From positions 2,801,501-2,865,500 of the forward strand of contig NZ_LR134388.1 in assembly GCF_900637685.1 (NCBI RefSeq): DNA of 64,000 nucleotides, written 5' to 3'. Position 1 is the first letter of the stretch. Each line of letters begins with the position of its first letter. The notes beneath the pieces were generated by a model. That model was not told the origin of the DNA, made no database searches, and was given only the letters and a program-made list of their open reading frames with translations. Positions 57,647 to 64,000 of the stretch are shown here, piece by piece. The DNA comes from Legionella sainthelensi. GTDB lineage: Bacteria; Pseudomonadota; Gammaproteobacteria; Legionellales; Legionellaceae. A program made the position numbers and the translations under genes.

Positions 57647-58348
57647 ATGATTAAACTCATTTCATTTTTATTCACTCTAGTAATAGCAACCCATTCTCCG
57701 ACACCCTGCACGAATACGAATATAGAACAAAAGGTAAATATCCCTACCGAGCAGGTTGTGTTAGAGAAATTAAGTCAATCCGCTCCCAAGTTAAATAAAA
57801 TGGTAATTAAGCTTGCATTAAGGGCTTATAAAAGAGCCTTTGTGCAAGGTAAAGTTAAAAATCCCATGCTAACCATTATTGATTTTTCCGTTCCATCCAA
57901 TCAACGTCGTATGTGGATTTTTGATATGCAAACATATACCTTAGTACTTAAAACTTATGTTGCTCATGGTCGAAATTCAGGACAAGGCTCAGTCCCCTAT
58001 AAATTTTCCAACGACATGTGGAGCAAAAAATCCAGTCTTGGAACCTATATAACTGAAGGTACTTACGTTGGACATAAAGGTTATTCTTTAAATCTGAAGG
58101 GATTGGAGAAAAACTTAAACTCTAATGCGTACGATCGTCGGGTTGTAGTACATGGAGCTTGGTATGTTGAACCTGCCTTTATCAAAAAAGCAGGTCGTGC
58201 TGGCTGTTCCTGGGGCTGTCCTGCGATTGCTGCAAGTTTAGCAAAACTTATTATCAATATGATTAAAAATGGCTCTGTAATATTCGCTTATTACCCCGAC
58301 AGCTATTTTTTAAGTCACTCCAAATATGCTCTTTTAAATGAGCGTTAA
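57647..58348 (+). CDS. Murein L,D-transpeptidase (YkuD-like) family protein
   Basis: A 233-residue exported protein. A short hydrophobic signal (LISFLFTLVIATHS) is followed by the catalytic domain: LTIIDFSVPSNQRRMWIFDM, LKTYVAHGRNSGQ, the catalytic His region VVVHGAWYVE and the Cys motif GRAGCSWGCPAI. The layout matches the L,D-transpeptidase family with an S-x-GC site, which makes 3-3 cross-links or attaches proteins to peptidoglycan in the periplasm. It is convergent with ruvA. The substrate preference cannot be told. Confidence 0.85.
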   Translation: MIKLISFLFTLVIATHSPTPCTNTNIEQKVNIPTEQVVLEKLSQSAPKLNKMVIKLALRAYKRAFVQGKVKNPMLTIIDFSVPSNQRRMWIFDMQTYTLVLKTYVAHGRNSGQGSVPYKFSNDMWSKKSSLGTYITEGTYVGHKGYSLNLKGLEKNLNSNAYDRRVVVHGAWYVEPAFIKKAGRAGCSWGCPAIAASLAKLIINMIKNGSVIFAYYPDSYFLSHSKYALLNER

Positions 58349-58430
58349 GAAAATTTTGTAGGAAGGATTGGATGTTAACAATCAAAATAAAATTCAATCC
58401 GATAATTTTGTAGGTTACTGAGACTCCGTA

Positions 58431-59027
58431 TTATCGAGCTGCTAGCACTTGCAATGCCTCCCGAATTAACTGCTCACAACTTTTTAAACCATCATTCACC
58501 TTATTCACTGCTTTCAATGCCTCTTGAGGCTTATACCCCAATACTTCTAAAGCACTTGCTGCTTCATCCTGACTACTCATCCTGTAATCCGATTTTAAAG
58601 ATTCAGATGCAGACACAGAAAGTTGTTTTAAACTATCTCGCATTTCTACGACCAATCGTTCTGCTGTTTTTTTACCTATACCTGGTAATTTCATCAAAAA
58701 AACGGCGTTTTCCTGTTGAATGCATTGAATGAATTCATTAGGAGTGATACTCGAAAGAATGGACATAGCAAGTTTTGGACCTACTCCATTTACTTTAATT
58801 AATGCCCTAAATAATTCTCTTTCCTGGCGATCTAAAAAACCATATAAAAGTAATGCATCTTCTCGAACAATGGTATGTATATGCAAACCCACCGAACCAT
58901 TTAGCGTATCTAGTTTAAAAAAAGTATTTAATGATGTTTCCACATCATATCCAACTCCATGGACATTGAGAACTAACTTTCCTGGCTGATGTTTATCAAC
59001 AATGTGCCCGTCCAACCAACCAATCAT
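58431..59027 (-). CDS. ruvA: Holliday junction DNA helicase subunit RuvA
   Basis: A 198-residue protein that binds Holliday junctions as a tetramer and loads RuvB. The N-terminal OB-fold starts [20 protein letters not shown]; HhH motifs are [17 protein letters not shown] and [19 protein letters not shown]; and the C-terminal domain that contacts RuvB follows a flexible linker ([20 protein letters not shown]). It overlaps ruvC by 4 bp. In many genomes ruvB follows directly; here the next gene is convergent, so ruvB is elsewhere. Confidence 0.95.
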   Translation of the reverse strand: MIGWLDGHIVDKHQPGKLVLNVHGVGYDVETSLNTFFKLDTLNGSVGLHIHTIVREDALLLYGFLDRQERELFRALIKVNGVGPKLAMSILSSITPNEFIQCIQQENAVFLMKLPGIGKKTAERLVVEMRDSLKQLSVSASESLKSDYRMSSQDEAASALEVLGYKPQEALKAVNKVNDGLKSCEQLIREALQVLAAR

Positions 59028-59542
59028 CTTTTTCTTCTCCTTACCCTTCGTCTACCGATCACAGTTGATAAATGATGGCGCATATGACTGTGACAAATTG
59101 CTATGGCTAACGCGTCGGCAGCATCTTTTTGAGGAGCCTTATTTAGCGCCAACAAACTTACCACCATATGATTTACCTGGATTTTTTCCGCTGCGCCATA
59201 TCCTACTACAGTTTGTTTGACTTCTCGGGCAGAATATTCACTCACTTTAACACGATGTGACGCTGCAGCAACCATTGCAACACCTCGTGCATGCCCCAAT
59301 TTTAAAGCAGAGTTAGGATTTTCATGCATAAATACTTGTTCGATGGCCACTTCTTCAGGTGAATAATGATCCATTAATTGGCAAATTCCATCATAAATTT
59401 GCAACAACTTTTCGCTCAATTCACTCTCTGACGTAGTGCGTATACATCCACTATCAATGTATTCAATTTTACGATCGAATTCTTTTATTAAACCATAACC
59501 TGTAATCCTTGAACCAGGATCTATCCCTAAAATAATAGTCAT
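59024..59542 (-). CDS. ruvC: Crossover junction endodeoxyribonuclease RuvC
   Basis: A 172-residue RNase H-fold resolvase that cuts Holliday junctions. Catalytic acids are Asp7 ([13 protein letters not shown]), Glu67 ([19 protein letters not shown]) and the C-terminal pair Asp139/Asp142 in [13 protein letters not shown]. It ends with a basic tail (RRRVRRRKR). The start overlaps the yebC stop by one base, and the end overlaps ruvA by 4 bp, so yebC-ruvC-ruvA is a tightly coupled operon. Confidence 0.95.
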   Translation of the reverse strand: MTIILGIDPGSRITGYGLIKEFDRKIEYIDSGCIRTTSESELSEKLLQIYDGICQLMDHYSPEEVAIEQVFMHENPNSALKLGHARGVAMVAAASHRVKVSEYSAREVKQTVVGYGAAEKIQVNHMVVSLLALNKAPQKDAADALAIAICHSHMRHHLSTVIGRRRVRRRKR

Positions 59543-60284
59543 TAATTCATTGATTCTAATAATGTTTCGGAGTACTCAGCATTACTGTATACTTCTTGAA
59601 CGTCATCCAAATCTTCAAGCATGTCTATTAATTTCAGTAAACTTTGTGCTGACTCATCATCGATAGGTACTAAAGTTTGTGCGCGCATGGTTAAATGAGA
59701 TTGCTCTATCTTCAATCCTGCATCCGTTAACGCATTCAATACACTATGATACGCTTCTACAGGAGTAATCACCTCTATCTGTTCCTCTTCAACAGAAACA
59801 TCATTTGCTCCAGCATCGAGAGCAACTTCCATCACGTGCTCTTCAGATTGGCCAGGCTCCATAAGGATTTCGCCTTGATTTGTAAATAGATAAGACACTG
59901 AACCATCTGTACCTAAGTTACCACCATGTTTTGTGAATGCATGACGCACATCCGATACGGTTCTATTTTTATTATCAGACAAACAATCGACAAGCACTGC
60001 TACCCCCCTGGACCATAGCCTTCATAACGCATAGCAACCATAGTCTCACCATCAAGCCCCCCAACCCCACGTTTAATCGCGTTATCAATAGTATCACGCT
60101 TCATATTCGCATTAAGTGCTTTTTTTACAGCATCCCTTAGTCTTGGATTTGATGATTCATCTCCTCCGCCAAGACGAGCTGCAACAGTAATCTCTCGAAT
60201 TAATTTAGTGAATATTTTTCCTCGTTTAGCATCCTGCACTCCTTTACGGAATTTAATATTCGCCCATTTACTATGACCAGCCAT
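59542..60284 (-). pseudogene. yebC: YebC/PmpR-family protein, single-base frameshift
   Basis: A highly conserved family (TACO1-related, implicated in translation of difficult proline stretches or in transcription control). The start [20 protein letters not shown] is unmistakable, but the frame stops after 94 residues at EGYGPGG. The next frame continues LVDCLSDNKNRTVSDVRHAF and runs to the normal C-terminus. The join is a run of six C on the plus strand (60003-60008); a seventh would give [11 protein letters not shown] and a 247-residue protein, exactly the usual length. Loss of function in such a conserved gene is unlikely, so a base-calling error is favoured. It is the first gene of yebC-ruvC-ruvA. 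Confidence 0.93.
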
Positions 60285-60523
60285 AATATACCTCAGAACC
60301 TGATTTCAACTTGCCTAAATTATACATCTTCTTTTGTTAAAAAGAATAACCGGAACTGTTTTGGTCTCGACATTTTAAGCTTTTTTAGACTATAGTAGCC
60401 ACCAGTTATTATTTTTTAAGTAATTATGGTCAAAATGAAGAAAAGTAGTGCTTTGGAAAAGCTTATCTAAGTAACTGCCCTATACAACCATTCAATGAGC
60501 ATAAACTCTAAAGGAGATCAACA

Positions 60524-61780
60524 GTGTATTTGCAAGGATTTGGTAATTATCATCAAACTGAAGCGGTTCCAGGGGCCTTGCCCATTAATCAAAACTCACC
60601 GCAACACTGTAATTTAGGACTTTATGCCGAGCAACTAAGTGGCACCGCTTTTACTCGTCCAAGACATAACAATTTACGCAGCTGGCTTTACCGTATGTTG
60701 CCTTCTGTAGTGCAAGGAACATATTATCCTTATGAAGTGGAAATCTTTAAACCTTATCATCCAGAACAATCACCTAATCCACTACGCTGGTCACCCCTTA
60801 ATTTATTTAAAGAAGAAAATTTTGATTTTGTTGACGGACTGTTCCATCTAGCCGGCACTCCGCTCATCAATACATACCTCTATCAGTGCACACGTTCTAT
60901 GCAGGATAAATACTTTGCTAATAACGATGGAGAAATGCTCTTTGTTCCATATATAGGCGAAATAAATCTACACACTGAATTTGGTAAATTAAATGTATGC
61001 CCAGGGATGATTGCCGTTATTCCCCGTGGTGTTAAATTCAAAATGGAACTGCTTTGCCCAGAAGCCAAAGGCTATCTTTGTGAGAATAGTGGAGGTCCAC
61101 TCACTTTGCCTCAACTCGGGATCATTGGTGCCAATGGCTTAGCTCACCCTAGACATTTTCAGTATCCGGTCGCTGCATTTGAACAAAATCAAGCTGATGT
61201 TACTCTCATTTGCAAATACCAAAATAAATTATGGATGGCAAAATGTAACCATTCGCCACTTAATGTAGTAGCTTGGCATGGTAATTATGCCCCTTATTGT
61301 TATGATTTAAGCTTGTTTAATACAATTAATACGGTAAGCTTTGATCATCCTGATCCTAGTATTTTTACAGTATTAACTTCAGAAAGTGACACCCCAGGTG
61401 TAGCCAATTTGGATTTTGTTATTTTTCCTCCTCGATGGATGGTCGCTGAACATACGTTTAGACCGCCTTATTATCACCGTAATTACATGAATGAATTAAT
61501 GGGACTTGTGCATGGTGAGTATGATGCAAAAAGAGAAGGCTTCTCACCAGGCGGTGTAAGCATTCATAATTGTATGACCCCTCATGGGCCTGATCAAATA
61601 AGTTATGAAAAAGCCGTAGCACAAACCCTAGCGCCTGAGGCTTATTTGAATACATTAGCCTTTATGTTTGAAACAAGAGATCCATGGCAAGTCACCGAAC
61701 AAGCAATGTGTATTCCTGAACGACAGAAAAATTATGTCGATTGCTGGCAAGGACTTAAACAGGAATTTAGGATTGATTAA
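60524..61780 (+). CDS. hmgA: Homogentisate 1,2-dioxygenase
   Basis: A 418-residue non-haem iron dioxygenase that opens the ring of homogentisate in tyrosine breakdown. The N-terminal part has [18 protein letters not shown] and [18 protein letters not shown], the C-terminal part the iron-site region [16 protein letters not shown] and [11 protein letters not shown]. The GTG start at 60524 is set by AAGGAG 7 bases upstream. Loss of this enzyme leads to accumulation of homogentisate and the brown pyomelanin pigment known in Legionella. No maiA or fahA partner is adjacent. Confidence 0.96.
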   Translation: MYLQGFGNYHQTEAVPGALPINQNSPQHCNLGLYAEQLSGTAFTRPRHNNLRSWLYRMLPSVVQGTYYPYEVEIFKPYHPEQSPNPLRWSPLNLFKEENFDFVDGLFHLAGTPLINTYLYQCTRSMQDKYFANNDGEMLFVPYIGEINLHTEFGKLNVCPGMIAVIPRGVKFKMELLCPEAKGYLCENSGGPLTLPQLGIIGANGLAHPRHFQYPVAAFEQNQADVTLICKYQNKLWMAKCNHSPLNVVAWHGNYAPYCYDLSLFNTINTVSFDHPDPSIFTVLTSESDTPGVANLDFVIFPPRWMVAEHTFRPPYYHRNYMNELMGLVHGEYDAKREGFSPGGVSIHNCMTPHGPDQISYEKAVAQTLAPEAYLNTLAFMFETRDPWQVTEQAMCIPERQKNYVDCWQGLKQEFRID

Positions 61781-61872
61781 AAGAGCGTTATTTTTAAAGA
61801 CACATAGAATTCGTTGCCCTTCATCCAAGCAGCTTTATTTGTCGCCTGGATGAAAAAAATCACAACATAATC

Positions 61873-61901
61873 AAGGAGGCTGCGAAGGCAGCAAACTCCT
61901 T
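61873..61901. terminator. Hairpin between convergent hmgA and VirK-family gene
   Basis: AAGGAG-GCTGC-GAAG-GCAGC-AAA-CTCCTT forms an 11-bp stem with a three-base bulge. It lies 11 bp beyond the VirK-family stop codon and 93 bp after hmgA. There is no long T-run. Confidence 0.45.
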
Positions 61902-61911
61902 CACTTATCGC

Positions 61912-62328
61912 CTAGCCAAATGCTTTAAACCCTTTATTTAACTCACAGGCCAGTTGAAAAGTATCTATTTTCTGGTAATTGACAGCATTCATTATCGTAT
62001 TGTTTATAGAGACCTTTCCGTCGGAATTAATATTATATTTGATATATTCAAATGTGGGATTACCGTTTGCGGTAGGATTATCTAAAGTAAAGTGTCTGTC
62101 TGATGCAGTAATCCGATTATTATTAATCACCATAAATGCATTAGGTTTCACTGAGCCTATAATCGGACTCGCAGGGAATTTGTCCGAAGTACATTCTTGA
62201 AGGTCCATAACCAAAGTGATTTCCTTTCCTTGGGCGACTGCATCAGCTATACCAGCAAATGTGGTTAATTGTTCAGCGTACGTTATTGATGAAAATAAAG
62301 CTAAAGCAGATAAAGCGATTTTTTGCAT
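61912..62328 (-). CDS. VirK-family exported protein
   Basis: A 138-residue protein with a signal peptide of 18 residues (ends TYA before EQL). The mature part begins TTFAGIADAVAQGKEITLVM and continues DLQECTSD, a pattern found in VirK-type proteins (DLxxC), then a beta-rich body and a second Cys near the end (LACELNKGF), which may pair with the first. VirK was named in plant and enteric pathogens, and its biochemical role is unclear. It lies between hmgA and rpoS with hairpins on both sides, so it is probably transcribed alone. Confidence 0.8.
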   Translation of the reverse strand: MQKIALSALALFSSITYAEQLTTFAGIADAVAQGKEITLVMDLQECTSDKFPASPIIGSVKPNAFMVINNNRITASDRHFTLDNPTANGNPTFEYIKYNINSDGKVSINNTIMNAVNYQKIDTFQLACELNKGFKAFG

Positions 62329-62369
62329 TACAGCGACTCCTTTTTAACTGTGTTTTCCGGATAAAAAAT

Positions 62370-62413
62370 AGCCTGAGCAGACAATTTAACCGCATATTTT
62401 GTTCACTCAGGCT
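62370..62413 (-). terminator. Putative rpoS terminator
   Basis: AGCCTGAG (62370-62377) pairs with CTCAGGCT (62406-62413). The stem can be extended by ACAA/TTGT after a short internal loop, leaving a loop of about 14 bases. It lies 33 bp after the rpoS stop codon. Confidence 0.45.
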
Positions 62414-62445
62414 AACAACTCTTCTTAAAATTATTCAAGATAAAA

Positions 62446-63471
62446 TTAGAATAAATCTTCTTGGGTTAAGCCCATTTTTTCTAAAAGGCTTCTTAGTGTT
62501 TTTAATGCTTCAACTTGGATTTGACGAACACGTTCGCGAGTCAAGTCAATTTCCTTACCTACATCTTCTAAGGTTGCTTTTTCAAAACCTCTTAAGCCAA
62601 ACCGTCTTGCAATAACTTGCTGTTGATTCTCGGTGAGCTTGTCCAATAAAGACTCTATATGTAAACGTAAGTTTTCATTAGTCAATAATTCTGCTGGATT
62701 TACACTGTTTTCATCGGGGATGGTATCGAGCAACGATTTGTTTTCATCAAAACCTATAGGTGTATCCACGGAAGTTACTTTATCATTTAATCCTAAAAGC
62801 TTTTGCACATCTTCTAATGGTTTATCAACCATCTCAGCAATTTCTTCAGGGGAAGGCTCGTGATCGAGTTTTTGGGTCAGCTGTCTAGCGGCTCTTAAGT
62901 ATACATTTAGCTCTTTAACCACATGAATAGGCAAACGAATTGTTCGTGTCTGATTCATTATAGCCCGCTCGATTGTTTGTCGAATCCACCAAGTAGCATA
63001 GGTAGAAAATCGAAATCCTCGCTTAGGATCAAACTTTTCTACTGACTTCATCAAGCCTAAGTTTCCTTCTTCAATTAAATCCAGTAAAGGTAAACCTCGA
63101 TTCAGGTAGCGTCGCGAAATTTTAACCACTAAGCGTAAATTAGATTCAATCATCTTTTTCCGAGCGGCGACATCACCTTTTAAAGCAAGTGTTGCATAAT
63201 GTACCTCTTCCTCAGCGCTTAGCAAAGGTGAAAATCCAATTTCACTTAAGTACAATTGCGTTGCATCCATCATTTTAAGTGCATTTTTACCACGAAATGA
63301 TGGAAAAGCATGGTCATCAGAAAAATCAGGAAGTTCAAAATCCTCTTCCTCGGATTTCTCAACAAACGAATCAAGATCATCCTCTTCAATTAAAAGTGAC
63401 TCATCATCAGGCTCAGACCACTCTTCATCTTTAAGTTCCGGCTCTTTAATTGGCTCATCGTCTTCACGCAT
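62446..63471 (-). CDS. rpoS: RNA polymerase sigma factor RpoS
   Basis: A 341-residue sigma-70 family factor for stationary phase and stress; in L. pneumophila it is needed for the transmissive phase. An acidic N-terminus is followed by region 1.2 ([20 protein letters not shown]), region 2 ([37 protein letters not shown]), region 3 and region 4 ([30 protein letters not shown]). I chose ATG 63471, which follows AGGTG by 7 bases; a GTG at 63480 is also in frame. It is downstream of nlpD on the same strand, as in most gammaproteobacteria, with a hairpin in the gap. Confidence 0.96.
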   Translation of the reverse strand: MREDDEPIKEPELKDEEWSEPDDESLLIEEDDLDSFVEKSEEEDFELPDFSDDHAFPSFRGKNALKMMDATQLYLSEIGFSPLLSAEEEVHYATLALKGDVAARKKMIESNLRLVVKISRRYLNRGLPLLDLIEEGNLGLMKSVEKFDPKRGFRFSTYATWWIRQTIERAIMNQTRTIRLPIHVVKELNVYLRAARQLTQKLDHEPSPEEIAEMVDKPLEDVQKLLGLNDKVTSVDTPIGFDENKSLLDTIPDENSVNPAELLTNENLRLHIESLLDKLTENQQQVIARRFGLRGFEKATLEDVGKEIDLTRERVRQIQVEALKTLRSLLEKMGLTQEDLF

Positions 63472-63535
63472 TATTTTCACCTATAGTATTTAGCCATATC
63501 TCAAAATGGTTTATTTTGAGTTCAATATAAAAACA

Positions 63536-63566
63536 GTTCGATATAAAATTTTGACTTATATCGAAC
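63536..63566. repeat. Inverted repeat between nlpD and rpoS
   Basis: GTTCGATATAA (63536-63546) pairs perfectly with TTATATCGAAC (63556-63566), loop 9 bases. The right flank continues TCACGTTAA, giving the string TATATCGAACTCACGTTAA that is 17/19 identical to the one beside the blaOXA hairpin. It may act as a terminator of nlpD or influence read-through into rpoS. Confidence 0.55.
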
Positions 63567-63628
63567 TCACGTTAACTACATTATACTTCATAACAAAGAG
63601 TATTGTTGCTATAACTACAAGTAGTCTG

Positions 63629-64000
63629 TCAACCTTTTTGTAGATAATTCAATGGATTGACAGGAACACCTGATTTTCTAATTTCAAAATGAACACCTAT
63701 ATACTTATGGTCAATAACACCAGCTTCGGCAATAACCTGTCCTGCCTTCACGTGCTGCCCCTCTGCAACCATGACTCTTGCATTATGACCATAAGCAGTT
63801 AAATACCCATAATTATGTTTAATAATAATTAAGTTACCATAACCTGCTAGGCCACTTCCAGCATAAGCTACTACACCACTTGCTGCTGCAAGTACTTTTT
63901 CACCTTTTTTACATGCAATGTTTATGCCTTTTTTACCCTGATCAGGAATAAATGTAGTTACAACACGCCCGCTAACTGGCCATAACCAACCTGAGGCAGA
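63629..64000 (-). CDS. nlpD: NlpD-like M23 domain protein, partial (N-terminus beyond window)
   Basis: The last 123 residues of an M23/LytM-domain protein: WLWPVSGRVVTTFI, GKKGINIACKKGEKVLAAAS, GYGNLIIIKHNYGYLTAYGH, then YIGVHFEIRKSGVPVNP and LNYLQKG. The zinc ligands of active M23 peptidases are incomplete (GINIAC replaces the H-x3-D region, GVHFEIR replaces the HLHFEIR type), as in NlpD/EnvC, which activate amidases instead of cutting peptidoglycan themselves. Together with rpoS downstream, this supports NlpD. The LysM and lipoprotein parts would lie to the right. Confidence 0.9.
   Translation of the reverse strand, partial: SASGWLWPVSGRVVTTFIPDQGKKGINIACKKGEKVLAAASGVVAYAGSGLAGYGNLIIIKHNYGYLTAYGHNARVMVAEGQHVKAGQVIAEAGVIDHKYIGVHFEIRKSGVPVNPLNYLQKG

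Noticed and set aside
59937..60140. Plus-strand ORF across the yebC break
   Set aside because: It lies antisense to a conserved gene whose joined frame has the full family length.
61821..61850. CATCCAAGC/GCCTGGATG hairpin after hmgA
   Set aside because: One mismatch, and the flank is an A-run not a T-run on the plus strand, so it is not a convincing terminator of hmgA.

Overview
The window looks like chromosome of a Legionella-type gammaproteobacterium. The evidence is an AT-rich, densely coded sequence; a two-gene lspD-lspE type II secretion operon; an LbtU-family outer-membrane protein behind a Fur-like box; a PmrAB-type two-component system; VirK-like and homogentisate dioxygenase genes; and several large, low-similarity, coiled-coil, J-domain or ankyrin proteins of the kind found among Dot/Icm effectors. 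From memory, the order nlpD-rpoS-virK-hmgA-yebC-ruvC-ruvA-ldt-pmrBA-...-fimV-truA-trpFBA-...-lspDE matches the L. pneumophila lpg128x-lpg132x region. This was not checked by alignment.

Layout. 0-4.1 kb: a partial MerR/TipAS regulator and a blaI-blaR-blaOXA beta-lactamase unit. Its sensor protein joins an M56 protease domain to a penicillin-binding transpeptidase domain, and two tandem palindromic operators precede blaI. 4.3-7.1 kb: a coiled-coil protein and a GAF-GAF-PAS adenylate cyclase. 7.2-19.4 kb: accessory region with effector-like genes (coiled-coil, alpha/beta-hydrolase-like, J-domain and membrane proteins), the lbtU-like gene, a nitroreductase and a 2-oxoglutarate oxygenase. 19.5-22.1 kb: purine permease and small proteins, one very rich in histidine. 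22.3-26.2 kb: lspDE. 26.4-28.3 kb: an effector-like gene and a CHMI-like isomerase. 28.5-38.8 kb: two complete EmrAB-TolC-like tripartite exporters on either side of a TetR gene, an ankyrin gene and a small exported protein. 39.1-45.7 kb: a compact minus-strand run truA-trpF-trpB-trpA-glnS-cysS. 46-54.3 kb: an outer-membrane barrel, fimV with a 123-bp tandem repeat, folD, rlmJ, gloB and mltD. 54.6-64 kb: yciB-pmrA-pmrB, an L,D-transpeptidase, yebC-ruvC-ruvA, hmgA, a VirK-family gene, rpoS and the end of nlpD.

The strongest pattern across the window is that six genes (lbtU-like, an effector-like gene, an ankyrin gene, an MFS exporter, pmrB and yebC) are each broken by exactly one missing base, in each case at or near a homopolymer. 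Adding one base restores a full-length family member every time. Because conserved genes such as yebC and pmrB are affected, undercalled homopolymers in the assembly are the likeliest cause, although slippage or phase variation cannot be excluded for individual genes.

No tRNA, rRNA, CRISPR array or intact insertion sequence was seen.
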